The notes under the pieces are model-generated. The model was not told the DNA's origin. It made no database searches and saw only the letters and a list, made by a program, of their open reading frames with translations. Source: JACNKV01 sp964388155 (GTDB taxonomy: Bacteria > Fidelibacterota > Marinisomatia > Marinisomatales > JACNKV01). Taken from it: a stretch of 64,000 nucleotides of DNA. Positions 34,533 to 43,528 of this stretch are shown here, piece after piece (the first letter of the stretch is position 1; the number at the start of each line of letters is the position of its first letter). The position numbers and the translations under genes were made by a program. The stretch is taken from contig CAYLYH010000010.1 in assembly GCA_964388155.1 (NCBI GenBank), positions 1 through 64,000 of the forward strand, written 5' to 3'.

Positions 34533-35825
34533 ATGACATCAGTTAGTATCAAAGATCTTCATAAGGTCGAAAACAAGGAAGTATCCCTTAACGGATGGGT
34601 CTACAATCTGCGATCCATTGGAAAAATTTGGTTTATGATTCTTCGCGACGGTACAGGGCTTTTACAATGTGTCGTTGTTAAAAAGGAAGTTGAACTGGAG
34701 GTGTTCCAATTGGAAAGCAGCTTGACTCAAGAATCCTCGGTCACGGTACTCGGAACCGTACGAAAAGAACCCAGAGCCCCCGGCGGATATGAGTTGGGAG
34801 TAACATCCATTCGTGTTCATCAAATTGCAAAGGAATATCCAATCTCTCCTAAGGAGCATGGAACCGACTTTCTTATGAACCACAGACATCTCTGGTTAAG
34901 ATCAAAAAAACAACATGCGATTATACGGATTCGTCATCAAGTTGTAAAAGCAAGTAGAGACTTTTTTGATCAACATGGATTTACGTTGGTGGACTCACCG
35001 ATCCTTACGGCAAATGCTGTTGAAGGGACGACAGACCTCTTCGAACTTGGGTATTTTGACCGTTCAGCCTATTTGACTCAGAGCGGACAATTGTATCAGG
35101 AAGCCGGGGCGATGGCGTTTGGAAAAGTCTACTGTTTCGGTCCTACTTTCAGGGCGGAAAAATCAAAAACACGTCGTCATCTTACCGAATTTTGGATGAT
35201 TGAACCCGAAATAGCTTATTGTAATTTAGACCAAGATATGGATTGGGCGGAAAAATATGTTTCATACATTGTCCAATGGTGTCTTGAACATTGCAAAACA
35301 GAATTAAAAACATTGGAACGTGATACGACAACATTAAAGAAAGTTATTCCACCTTTTCCAAGAATTACCTATGATGATGCCGTTGGTATTTTAAGGAAAA
35401 ATGGTGTTGATTTTCAATATGGCGGTGACTTTGGCGGAACGGATGAAACCGTTATCTCTGAGCAATTCGACCGCCCGGTGATGGTTCATCGCTGGCCGGC
35501 AGATGTGAAGCCATTTTATATGAAACGTGACCCGGAAAATGATGCTTTGGCGTTGGGTGTAGACATGATCGCACCCGAAGGGTTTGGTGAAATTGTCGGA
35601 GGTGGTCAACGGGAAGATGACCATGATGTACTGGTTAATCGTATCCTGCACCATGATCTTCCGATGAAGCAGTTCGAGTGGTATTTAGATCTTAGAAAAT
35701 ACGGATCGGTGCCTCACGCCGGTTTTGGATTGGGTATTGAACGTACCGTCGCTTGGATTAGTGGAAAAAAGCATGTTCGTGAAACCATCCCCTTCCCAAG
35801 AACCATTACTCGATTGGAGCCCTAA
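34533..35825 (+). CDS. asnS: Asparaginyl-tRNA synthetase
   Basis: AsnRS charges tRNA-Asn. The 430-aa protein has an N-terminal OB-fold anticodon-binding domain (SLNGWVYNLRSIGKIWFM) and the class II catalytic core with motif 2 (GPTFRAEKSKTRRHLTEFW) and motif 3 (GFGLGIERTVAWISG). The EFWMIEPE and IPFPRTITRLEP segments favour AsnRS over AspRS. Presence of asnS means Asn-tRNA need not depend only on the amidotransferase route. Confidence 0.93.
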   Translation: MTSVSIKDLHKVENKEVSLNGWVYNLRSIGKIWFMILRDGTGLLQCVVVKKEVELEVFQLESSLTQESSVTVLGTVRKEPRAPGGYELGVTSIRVHQIAKEYPISPKEHGTDFLMNHRHLWLRSKKQHAIIRIRHQVVKASRDFFDQHGFTLVDSPILTANAVEGTTDLFELGYFDRSAYLTQSGQLYQEAGAMAFGKVYCFGPTFRAEKSKTRRHLTEFWMIEPEIAYCNLDQDMDWAEKYVSYIVQWCLEHCKTELKTLERDTTTLKKVIPPFPRITYDDAVGILRKNGVDFQYGGDFGGTDETVISEQFDRPVMVHRWPADVKPFYMKRDPENDALALGVDMIAPEGFGEIVGGGQREDDHDVLVNRILHHDLPMKQFEWYLDLRKYGSVPHAGFGLGIERTVAWISGKKHVRETIPFPRTITRLEP

Positions 35826-35830
35826 GTAAA

Positions 35831-36280
35831 ATGTTTAAAGCCAAAATCTCTGTGTTTGGCGGACGAGATATCTCTGATGAAATATATGCTGAAACGGTGG
35901 AACTCGGTCGGTTGATGACAAATGAAAATTGGCTGGTGTTTTGTGGAGGAGCGAAGGGAGTAATGGAAGCTATTGCCAAAGGCGTGAAAGAAAAAAACGG
36001 GACGTGCATTGGAATCCTTAAAGGAACGGATCCAAAAGAGGGGAATGGTTATGTGACTATCCCAGTTGCAACCGGATTGGGCATTGCCAGAAATGCATTG
36101 CTGGCGTACAATTGTGATGTCGCTGTGGCGGTCTCCGGACATTACGGAACGTTGAGCGAAATTGCTTATGCCCTTCAAACTGAAAAACCAGTTGTTGGCT
36201 TTAAAACATGGCCCATGGATGAAGTCACAGCCGCCGAATCACCATTGGATGTAATTACAAAAGTTAAAATGCTTCTATAA
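35831..36280 (+). CDS. TIGR00725/SLOG-family nucleotide-binding protein
   Basis: A 149-aa Rossmann-like protein related to the LOG/SLOG superfamily (TIGR00725 type). The sequence has ISVFGGRD at the N-terminus, CGGAKGVMEAIAKG, and SGHYGTLSEIAYAL, in the place where LOG enzymes have the PGGxGTxxE motif; Gly-Thr and the Glu are kept. LOG enzymes cleave nucleotide 5'-monophosphates, but this branch has no settled activity. It starts 5 bp after asnS. Confidence 0.8.
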   Translation: MFKAKISVFGGRDISDEIYAETVELGRLMTNENWLVFCGGAKGVMEAIAKGVKEKNGTCIGILKGTDPKEGNGYVTIPVATGLGIARNALLAYNCDVAVAVSGHYGTLSEIAYALQTEKPVVGFKTWPMDEVTAAESPLDVITKVKMLL

Positions 36281-36290
36281 ATAAGTAAAA

Positions 36291-36569
36291 ATGAAACAAA
36301 TATTGGCAAAAATCACTGTAAAAGGACGTGTCCATGGCGTGTGGTTTCGGGCATTTACACGTGATGTTGCCAGAGAATTAAAGCTGAATGGGTGGGTAAA
36401 GAATCAACCGGATGGAACTGTTTATGCTGAGGTGATGGGACGCGAATCTCAGATTGAAAAATTAATCAACCAACTCACCGAAGGGCCTGAATTGTCCCAA
36501 GTGGATAATGTATCGGTAAAATGGGAAAAGTCAGAGCATCTTGAAAAAGGATTTCACATTCAATATTAG
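36291..36569 (+). CDS. acyP: Acylphosphatase
   Basis: Acylphosphatase hydrolyses carboxyl-phosphate bonds such as acetyl phosphate. The 92-aa product has the signature VKGRVHGVWFRAF, with the phosphate-binding Arg20, and the catalytic Asn38 in GWVKNQPDGTVYAEV. Both residues have the usual 18-residue spacing. It lies between the SLOG protein and nadE in a tight run. Confidence 0.95.
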   Translation: MKQILAKITVKGRVHGVWFRAFTRDVARELKLNGWVKNQPDGTVYAEVMGRESQIEKLINQLTEGPELSQVDNVSVKWEKSEHLEKGFHIQY

Positions 36570-36584
36570 CCAAATGATTCAATC

Positions 36585-38225
36585 ATGAAAATAGCTCTTT
36601 GCCAAATCAACACGACGGTTGGAGGTTTTGAAAATAATCAGAAGAAGATAGTTGATTATTATAAGAAAGCGATAAAACAAGGAGCAGAATTAGTTGTCTT
36701 TCCTGAGTTGACAACCACCGGCTATCCTCCTCAGGATTTATTATGGGAACCCGGATTTATCACCAGAAATTGGTCTGTATTGGAAGCCGTCTCTAAGGCA
36801 TCAACGATTCCCCTTATTTTGGGTGCTGTACGCCGTGATGGAAATAAGATTTATAATAGTGCTGTTTTGTGTTCCCAAGGTCGCATTGAGCAGGTTTATG
36901 ATAAAATGTTATTGCCAACCTATGATATATTTGATGAAGATCGCTATTTTACTCATGGAAAGGAACCCGGGATATGGTCTGTAAGAATAGGTTCTGAAAC
37001 CAGAAAAATCGGTATACAGATTTGTGAAGACCTTTGGGATATAGATTATGATGTAAACGTGTCTCAACTGTTGGCTGACGGTTGCGCGGAAATGGTGATA
37101 AATATTTCTGCATCGCCTTATCATGAAGGCAGACTTAAAGAACGGTTGGCCTTACTGCGGGAAAAAAATGCCGAGACAAACCTTCCGTTTTACTACTGCA
37201 ATTTAGTAGGGGGACAAGATGAACTGATTTTTGATGGTGAATCCATTGCGATGAATGCAGACGGGAAAATCGTTGCCCTTGGAAAAGCATTTGAAGAGAA
37301 TTTATTGATTGTAGATACATCCTCGGCAGAGACAAAAAATATTCCAAAAACATATCGTGAAGAAAAAATGTATCGTGCACTTTGTTTGGGCGTGAGCGAT
37401 TATTTCCATAAAACCGGGCATACCGATGCAGTCGTCGGGCTAAGTGGCGGTATCGACTCCACGCTTGTCGCCTGTATTGCCGCCGATGCTTTGGGAGCCG
37501 ATCATGTGCATGGCGTGTCTATGCCTTCCAAATATTCCAGCAATCATAGTACCAATGATGCTTATACACTCGCAAAACACCTTTGCATAGATTATCACAC
37601 CATCCCAATTGAAGATATTGTTACCACATTTGATGAGACATTATCCAAACTTTTTACGGGGACAAAATCCGGGATAGCAGAGGAAAATATCCAAGCTCGA
37701 TCGCGCGGGAATTTGTTGATGGCGTTATCGAATAAATTTGGCTGGATTGTACTATCCACCGGAAATAAAACAGAATTAGCACTTGGCTATTGCACGCTAT
37801 ATGGAGATATGAGCGGTGGATTGTCTGTCATCTCTGATTTGTCAAAAACGGATGTTTATGCGATTTCACGTTGGATAAATAAAGAAGCAGGGTATGATCG
37901 TATCCCTGAAAATAGTTTAAATAAGCCACCGTCCGCTGAACTTAAACCGGATCAAGTTGATCCCTTTGACTATGAAATTGTCAGTCCGATCGTAGACGCA
38001 CTTGTTGAAGATCACACAGGAATAGATCAGCTAATTTCTGATGGAGCCGACCCGGACTTGGTGTATGATCTTTATCAGCGAATTCGGATAAATGAGTATA
38101 AACGACGCCAGGCAGCACCCGGATTGCGAGTGAGTGGTAAGGCATTTGGTGCAGGGAGACGGATCCCGATAGTCAATCATTATAAAGGAAATAAAACACT
38201 TTCGGAGGTAAAGGATGAAACTTAA
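36585..38225 (+). CDS. nadE: Glutamine-dependent NAD+ synthetase
   Basis: NadE makes NAD+ from deamido-NAD+ using ATP and glutamine. The 546-aa protein joins an N-terminal nitrilase-type amidase domain (Glu41 in VVFPELTTTGYP, a Lys in the VYDKMLLP segment, Cys in IQICEDLW) to a C-terminal synthetase with the P-loop GLSGGIDSTLVA and STGNKTELALGY. Glutamine, not free ammonia, is thus the likely nitrogen donor. The next gene overlaps its end by 11 bp. Confidence 0.97.
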   Translation: MKIALCQINTTVGGFENNQKKIVDYYKKAIKQGAELVVFPELTTTGYPPQDLLWEPGFITRNWSVLEAVSKASTIPLILGAVRRDGNKIYNSAVLCSQGRIEQVYDKMLLPTYDIFDEDRYFTHGKEPGIWSVRIGSETRKIGIQICEDLWDIDYDVNVSQLLADGCAEMVINISASPYHEGRLKERLALLREKNAETNLPFYYCNLVGGQDELIFDGESIAMNADGKIVALGKAFEENLLIVDTSSAETKNIPKTYREEKMYRALCLGVSDYFHKTGHTDAVVGLSGGIDSTLVACIAADALGADHVHGVSMPSKYSSNHSTNDAYTLAKHLCIDYHTIPIEDIVTTFDETLSKLFTGTKSGIAEENIQARSRGNLLMALSNKFGWIVLSTGNKTELALGYCTLYGDMSGGLSVISDLSKTDVYAISRWINKEAGYDRIPENSLNKPPSAELKPDQVDPFDYEIVSPIVDALVEDHTGIDQLISDGADPDLVYDLYQRIRINEYKRRQAAPGLRVSGKAFGAGRRIPIVNHYKGNKTLSEVKDET

Positions 38226-38661
38226 ATTGTTAGTCATTTTGTTTTTGCTTATGTGCCAAGTTTCTATCGCGAAAACAACACCAGCGGATTATTGGAATAG
38301 TTTGGATCAGTCAGACAAAATTGCATTTGTCAACGGAGCTTATGGAGCTATATCATCAATGAAAGCTCATCATTTGCGTGAAGTCAAGAAGCAGTACAAC
38401 CAACAGCCGGGGTGGGTTGAACCTTACTATATTGAACGATTTTATGAAATTGTTGATGAACACTTAAGCCAAAACGTCGGTTACGATCTTGTGCTCATTA
38501 CCCGTCACATGGATGCATTATACGCAGGATATGACAATTCCAATATTTCGTTAATCAAAGCTCTCAGAATAGTTTCTCTTTCTCAGGATGGCGAGCAGAC
38601 AAAAGCAGACTTACTTTTGTTGAAAGCACAGAGAAAATTCTTACATCCGTTACCGAAATAG
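38215..38661 (+). CDS. Small exported protein of unknown function
   Basis: I do not recognise this 148-aa protein. It has a signal peptide (MKLKLLVILFLLMCQVSIAK) and a mostly helical, soluble mature part. A C-terminal stretch with DALYAGYDNSNISLIKALRIV looks conserved in style. The start lies inside nadE (11-bp overlap) behind GGAGGTAAAGG, so it is probably coupled to nadE. It could be periplasmic. trhP follows 2 bp later. Confidence 0.72.
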   Translation: MKLKLLVILFLLMCQVSIAKTTPADYWNSLDQSDKIAFVNGAYGAISSMKAHHLREVKKQYNQQPGWVEPYYIERFYEIVDEHLSQNVGYDLVLITRHMDALYAGYDNSNISLIKALRIVSLSQDGEQTKADLLLLKAQRKFLHPLPK

Positions 38662-38663
38662 GT

Positions 38664-40013
38664 GTGAAAGATATTGTCCCTGAGCTTCTTGCTCCGGCAG
38701 GAGGACTTGCGAAACTAAAATATGCCATTGCTTATGGTGCAGATGCTGTTTACGCCGGAATCCCAAAATATTCCCTCAGAACACGGGAAAATGACTTTCG
38801 TGAAACCTCATTGATTGAGGGAATTACGTATGCACATGAACGCGGAAAAAAAGTATATCTTACGCTAAATATTTTTGCTCATAATATGAAGGTGGATGGG
38901 TTCATCCGTGAACTTGAAAAAATTACGGAGTGGGAACCGGATGGGTTGATTATGGCAGACCCCGGCCTGATTAATCAGGCTTTGAGACGTATTCCAAATA
39001 TACCTGTGCATCTCTCTACGCAAGCGAATGCAACCAATTGGACTACTGTGGAATTTTGGCGGGATCTCGGAGTTCAGCGCATCATTTTACCAAGAGAACT
39101 TCGGTTAAAAGAGATTGAAGAGATTCATCGCAAAGTTCCGGATATTGACCTTGAATCATTCGTACACGGAGCGATTTGTATTGCTTACTCAGGTCGCTGC
39201 TTAATTTCCAACTATATGAATCACAGAGATGCAAACCAGGGGACATGCACAAATTCCTGTCGCTGGGATTATAAATTTGACCAAGAAACGCCGTCATTAT
39301 TAGAACAAGAAAAACACCAAATATCCGGTTCGGATAAGAAAAAGTATGTTTCTCCGGAAGGTGGCTATTATTTAGAGGAGAACGACCGAACTGGGCAGCA
39401 TTATCCGGTGGAAGAAGATGAGAGCGGAACCTATATGTTCAACGCAAAAGACCTCTGTGCGGTGGAGCTTCTGAAATGTATTCGGGATGCCGGAGTGATG
39501 AGTGTAAAAATCGAAGGCAGAACAAAATCTGAATATTATGCAGCGATGACTGCTCGTGCTTATCGTAAAGCATTGGACGGCTTGGCGAAAAACATACCAT
39601 TTGACAGCTCGATTTTGGAGGACTTAATGGCATTGTCAAATCGCGAATATACCACCGGATTTTATACGCGAAACCCACAAGAGTATGGTCAAAATTATAT
39701 TGACAGTCGATCCCAAGAGCGTTTCAAAAAACCGGTAGGGATGGGGTGTAAATGGGATAAAGAAACTGGTTTACTGTGGTTCGATATAAAAAATCGTCTT
39801 GAACTAAATACTGAGATTACAATCTACACTCCTGATGGTGAACAACTATTTCTTGTAAATGAGTTACGGAATAATAAAGGTAAAGAGGTTGAGGTTATCC
39901 ATGGCGGTGCCGGAAGAGGTGCCATTCCATTTGAGCGTGACCCCGGTGAGTTTGCTGTTTTGCAGCGAGATCTATACGAAAAAGAAATCTTAGGTGTACG
40001 AGTAAACCAGTAA
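38664..40013 (+). CDS. trhP: tRNA hydroxylation protein TrhP (YegQ, U32 family)
   Basis: TrhP-type proteins (YegQ, annotated as U32 peptidases) take part in prephenate-dependent 5-hydroxyuridine formation at tRNA wobble position 34. The 449-aa protein has the family start ELLAPAGGLAKLKYAIAYGADAVY, the U32 signature ESFVHGAICIAYSGRCLIS, and the following Cys pair (GTCTNSCRW) thought to bind an iron-sulfur cluster. The length matches E. coli YegQ. Start is GTG, 2 bp after the previous stop. The tRNA function is from family knowledge; a peptidase role is less likely. Confidence 0.85.
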   Translation: MKDIVPELLAPAGGLAKLKYAIAYGADAVYAGIPKYSLRTRENDFRETSLIEGITYAHERGKKVYLTLNIFAHNMKVDGFIRELEKITEWEPDGLIMADPGLINQALRRIPNIPVHLSTQANATNWTTVEFWRDLGVQRIILPRELRLKEIEEIHRKVPDIDLESFVHGAICIAYSGRCLISNYMNHRDANQGTCTNSCRWDYKFDQETPSLLEQEKHQISGSDKKKYVSPEGGYYLEENDRTGQHYPVEEDESGTYMFNAKDLCAVELLKCIRDAGVMSVKIEGRTKSEYYAAMTARAYRKALDGLAKNIPFDSSILEDLMALSNREYTTGFYTRNPQEYGQNYIDSRSQERFKKPVGMGCKWDKETGLLWFDIKNRLELNTEITIYTPDGEQLFLVNELRNNKGKEVEVIHGGAGRGAIPFERDPGEFAVLQRDLYEKEILGVRVNQ

Positions 40014-40200
40014 ATGCGTAAACGTGGAAAAAAAGCAACTCACAAACTCAAGAACTCAAGAGCACAAGAATTCACAAACTTATTAACTCTTTTACCCGTT
40101 AACTCGTTTACTCGTTTACTTTATTAAACTATCCAAGAAATCAGTTCCGATTGATGGACGTGAACTGGTAAATTTATCTATATAACTGTAGGAAATTATC
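40014..40200 (+). repeat. Spacer with short tandem word repeats
   Basis: This 187-bp gap codes for nothing I can see. It holds direct tandem repeats: AACTCAAG twice at 40045-40060 and ACTCGTTT twice at 40102-40117, plus related words (AACTC, CACAAACT, GTTAACTC). A CGTAAACGT word at the left resembles the CGTAAAACGT repeats at 53437-53457. No terminator hairpin is evident. Confidence 0.7.
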
Positions 40201-40620
40201 ATGAGTTACAAACGAATAATGGTTGCCTTGTCCGGGAATGGCAACGAGATAAAATTAATTGATGAATCTATTCGAATCAAAAATTCGTTCAATGCGAAAA
40301 TGATTGTGGTTCATGTTAATGATACGCATGCCGGTGAAATGTCTATGATGATGGACACACCGGGGCATCGGTTTACTGAAGAGGATATTCGCAATCTTTT
40401 TCGGTCTGCCGGACACGAAGAAATTGCGAATCGTTTAATTATCCGTATATTAACCGGTGAGGTTATCCACAAAGAAATTACAAAAGCAGCCAAGGAAGTT
40501 GATCTCTTGATCTTGGGGCATCGCAGGATGAATGCCTTCAAAGAGAAATTCTTTGATTCCGTTGATGAAGGAATCGTCAACCATGTCAATTGTCCTGTTT
40601 TAGTCGTCCCAAAAGATTAA
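40201..40620 (+). CDS. Universal stress protein family (UspA-like)
   Basis: The 139-aa protein has the Usp fold: KRIMVALSGNGNEIKLIDES at the start, an N-terminal strand ending MIVVHVND, and a C-terminal HVNCPVLVVPKD. The ATP-binding pattern GxxGx9G(S/T) is not intact: the segment reads GHRRMNAF...FDSVDEG, with Arg and Asp at two Gly positions. It may therefore be a non-ATP-binding Usp. pepA follows after 25 bp. Confidence 0.9.
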   Translation: MSYKRIMVALSGNGNEIKLIDESIRIKNSFNAKMIVVHVNDTHAGEMSMMMDTPGHRFTEEDIRNLFRSAGHEEIANRLIIRILTGEVIHKEITKAAKEVDLLILGHRRMNAFKEKFFDSVDEGIVNHVNCPVLVVPKD

Positions 40621-40645
40621 ACCCAAAAATTAGTAAGAGGAAAAT

Positions 40646-42121
40646 ATGAGTTATTTAAAAAAAGTGAATCATACCACTGAATCGTGGTCAAAAATCCAAG
40701 CTGGTTTGATTACCGTCGGTGTGTTTGAAGATGGGCTATTAACAGACATCGCAAAAGAAGTTGATGCTGCATTAAACGGACAAATTACAGCAGCGATTAA
40801 GATGGGTGACATCAAAGGAAAGTCCGGGAAAATCAGCCGTTTTTATTTAGATAAAAAACGTATTTTGGTCGTTGGACTTGGAAAAAAAGATAAATTTAAT
40901 TCTGAGGAAGTCCGTAAAACCGGCGGAGCAATTACAAAAGTAGCGACATCCTTGGAGATTGATCATCCTGTGGTTGAATGTTTTTGCAAATATACGAAAG
41001 AGGACACATGTCAACCCTTGGCAGAGGGGCTGGTGATGGGGAGTTATCAGTTTTTAGATTATAAAACCGGAAAAAAGGATGATAACAAAAAGTTTCAATT
41101 GACCTCTGCAACTATTTTAGGCGGGAAGAAAGACCAGATTAAAAAAGGTGCGGTTATTGGTGCCGGTGTTTGCTTTGCCAGAGATCTTGGAAACCATCCC
41201 GGTAATGTCATGACGCCTACAAGACTCTCAGGTGAAGCCGCAAAAATTGCAAAAGAAGGCGATATGACTTTAACCATTTTTGACCGTGAAGAATTTACGG
41301 AGATGGGCATGGGATCTTTTGCCGGTGTAGCTCAGGGGACAAGCGAACCACCAAAATTTATTTTACTGGAGTATTATGGTGGTGAAAAAGATGAAAAACC
41401 GGTTGTGTTGGTCGGGAAAGGACTCACGTTTGACAGTGGCGGAATATCTTTAAAAGGGGCTGCATCTATGGACGAAATGAAGTTCGATATGTGTGGCTCC
41501 GGTGTGGTGATGGGTGTGATGAAATCCGTGGCAGCACTCAAACCAAAAATGAACATTATCGTTGCGATTCCTTCTACTGAAAATATGCCCGGAAGTAAAG
41601 CCATAAAACCCGGGGATATTTTGACTGCATACAACGGGAAAACCATTGAAGTGTTGAATACAGATGCCGAAGGACGGTTGATTCTTGCGGATGCATTAGC
41701 TTACGTGAGCAAGCATTTTGATCCTGCGTATATTTTGGACTTTGCCACCTTGACCGGTGCCGTGCTGGTTGCGCTTGGGCACATCGCTACCGGAATTATG
41801 GGGACAGATGAAGCCTTAATTGATAAAATCCAGACATCCTCAAAGAATACCGGAGAAAAAGTGTGGGAATTACCAATGTGGGACGAGTATTTGGATCAGG
41901 TGAAGTCTAAGATTGCCGATGTGAAAAATATGGGAGAAGCCCGACAAGCCGGAACTATCGCAGGTGCTTCATTCCTAAATGCATTCGTTGGTGAGGATAT
42001 CCCTTGGGCACATTTCGATATTGCCGGAACTGCTTGGGGAGAAAAAGAAAAACCGTATGGCCCGAAAAAAGGGGCTACCGGGAATGTCGTTCGGCTGGTT
42101 TTGGATATGTTGGGTGTCTGA
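40646..42121 (+). CDS. pepA: Leucyl aminopeptidase (M17 family)
   Basis: This two-metal cytosolic exopeptidase releases N-terminal residues from peptides. The 491-aa protein has a variable N-terminal domain and the M17 catalytic core with VGKGLTFDSGGISLKG and the signature NTDAEGRLILADAL; metal-binding Lys, Asp and Glu and the catalytic Arg are present. Some PepA proteins also bind DNA, but nothing here shows that. Confidence 0.95.
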   Translation: MSYLKKVNHTTESWSKIQAGLITVGVFEDGLLTDIAKEVDAALNGQITAAIKMGDIKGKSGKISRFYLDKKRILVVGLGKKDKFNSEEVRKTGGAITKVATSLEIDHPVVECFCKYTKEDTCQPLAEGLVMGSYQFLDYKTGKKDDNKKFQLTSATILGGKKDQIKKGAVIGAGVCFARDLGNHPGNVMTPTRLSGEAAKIAKEGDMTLTIFDREEFTEMGMGSFAGVAQGTSEPPKFILLEYYGGEKDEKPVVLVGKGLTFDSGGISLKGAASMDEMKFDMCGSGVVMGVMKSVAALKPKMNIIVAIPSTENMPGSKAIKPGDILTAYNGKTIEVLNTDAEGRLILADALAYVSKHFDPAYILDFATLTGAVLVALGHIATGIMGTDEALIDKIQTSSKNTGEKVWELPMWDEYLDQVKSKIADVKNMGEARQAGTIAGASFLNAFVGEDIPWAHFDIAGTAWGEKEKPYGPKKGATGNVVRLVLDMLGV

Positions 42122-42181
42122 TGTTTATCGGTAATTTCTTATTATCCGTTGGTAGAAGAAATTTAAGAGGAGAGCATACTT

Positions 42182-43528
42182 ATGATTGAAGTATTACTAA
42201 GTATCTTAATTATCCTTGTAATAGTAAATATTGTAATAGGGGTAAAAAAGAAAGAGTCTTTTGATATTAAACCACAATTAAAAGAAGTAGAATCAGCAAT
42301 CGTAAAGTTTGATACATCGTTAGATCGAATTGAAAAATCTATTAAAGATGATTTTCAAAGAAATCGAACAGAAACAAATGAAATAGCGACATCAAATAGA
42401 GAAGAGTTATCGAAATCCTTAAAATCATTTGAGGTTATATTTTCTGATAGCATTAAAGAACTTAACGAGATATTAAGACAAAAATTCGGAGATTTAAACA
42501 AACAACAAACGGAGATAAATAAACAAGCAACGGATAATATAAAGCACGTTGAAAACACCATTGAAAAGCAGTTAAAGTCTATTCGTGAAGATAGCAGTAG
42601 ACAACTAGACGAAATGCGAAAAACAGTTGATGAGAAATTACAAACCACTTTGGAAAAACGGCTTGGAGAGTCATTTAAGCAGGTCAGCGACCGTCTTGAG
42701 CAAGTGCATAAAGGACTGGGTGAAATGCAAAATGTTGCCACTGGAGTTGGCGACCTGAAAAAAGTGTTAACCAATGTAAAAACACGTGGTATTTTAGGTG
42801 AGTATCAACTCGAAAATATCTTAGAACAAACACTCTCTCCCGATCAATATGCAAAAAATGTAGCAACTAAAAAAGGAAGTCAAGCAAACGTTGAATTTGC
42901 GATAAAACTACCGGGAAAAGAATCTGATGAGATAGTTTGGTTGCCTATTGATTCTAAATTTCAGTTAGAAGATTATCATACTTTACTTGAGGCGTTTGAT
43001 CGAGGAGACAAAAATGAAATTGAGGCATCTCAAAAACGTTTAATAAAAGCAATAGAGAAATCCGCAAAGGACATCAGTTCAAAATATATTGACCCACCGC
43101 ACACTACAGATTTTGGAATTATGTTTTTACCGGTAGAAAGTTTATATGCAGAGGTGTTAAGGCATCCGGGATTATTTGAAACGCTGCAAAATAAATACAA
43201 GATAACAGTAACTGGACCAACGACATTATCTGCAGTATTGAATAGTTTAAATATGGGATTTAGAACATTAGCTGTTCAAAGAAGAAGTAGCGAGGTGTGG
43301 GATATCTTAAAAGCTGTCAAGTATGAGTTTAAACAATTTTCCGGCGTTTTAGCAAAAGCACACAAACAAATAAATACAGCTTCTGGGACATTGGATTCAT
43401 TAAGGACGACTAGAACAAACGTTTTAGAACGTAAATTAAAAGATGTTGAAACATTTACATCAATTGAATCACAAGAGATTTTAGAATTACCGTTTGAGGA
43501 TGATGAGGTGAAACAAATTGAAGATTAG
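42182..43528 (+). CDS. rmuC: DNA recombination protein RmuC
   Basis: RmuC limits recombination at inverted repeats and is predicted to be nuclease-like. The 448-aa protein starts with a membrane anchor (MIEVLLSILIILVIVNIVIGV), has a long coiled coil at about residues 25-175, then the RmuC core (TRGILGEYQLENILEQTLSPDQY, WLPIDSKFQLEDY, FGIMFLPVESLYAEV). RBS and ATG are good. Its 3' end overlaps the next gene by 11 bp. Confidence 0.92.
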   Translation: MIEVLLSILIILVIVNIVIGVKKKESFDIKPQLKEVESAIVKFDTSLDRIEKSIKDDFQRNRTETNEIATSNREELSKSLKSFEVIFSDSIKELNEILRQKFGDLNKQQTEINKQATDNIKHVENTIEKQLKSIREDSSRQLDEMRKTVDEKLQTTLEKRLGESFKQVSDRLEQVHKGLGEMQNVATGVGDLKKVLTNVKTRGILGEYQLENILEQTLSPDQYAKNVATKKGSQANVEFAIKLPGKESDEIVWLPIDSKFQLEDYHTLLEAFDRGDKNEIEASQKRLIKAIEKSAKDISSKYIDPPHTTDFGIMFLPVESLYAEVLRHPGLFETLQNKYKITVTGPTTLSAVLNSLNMGFRTLAVQRRSSEVWDILKAVKYEFKQFSGVLAKAHKQINTASGTLDSLRTTRTNVLERKLKDVETFTSIESQEILELPFEDDEVKQIED

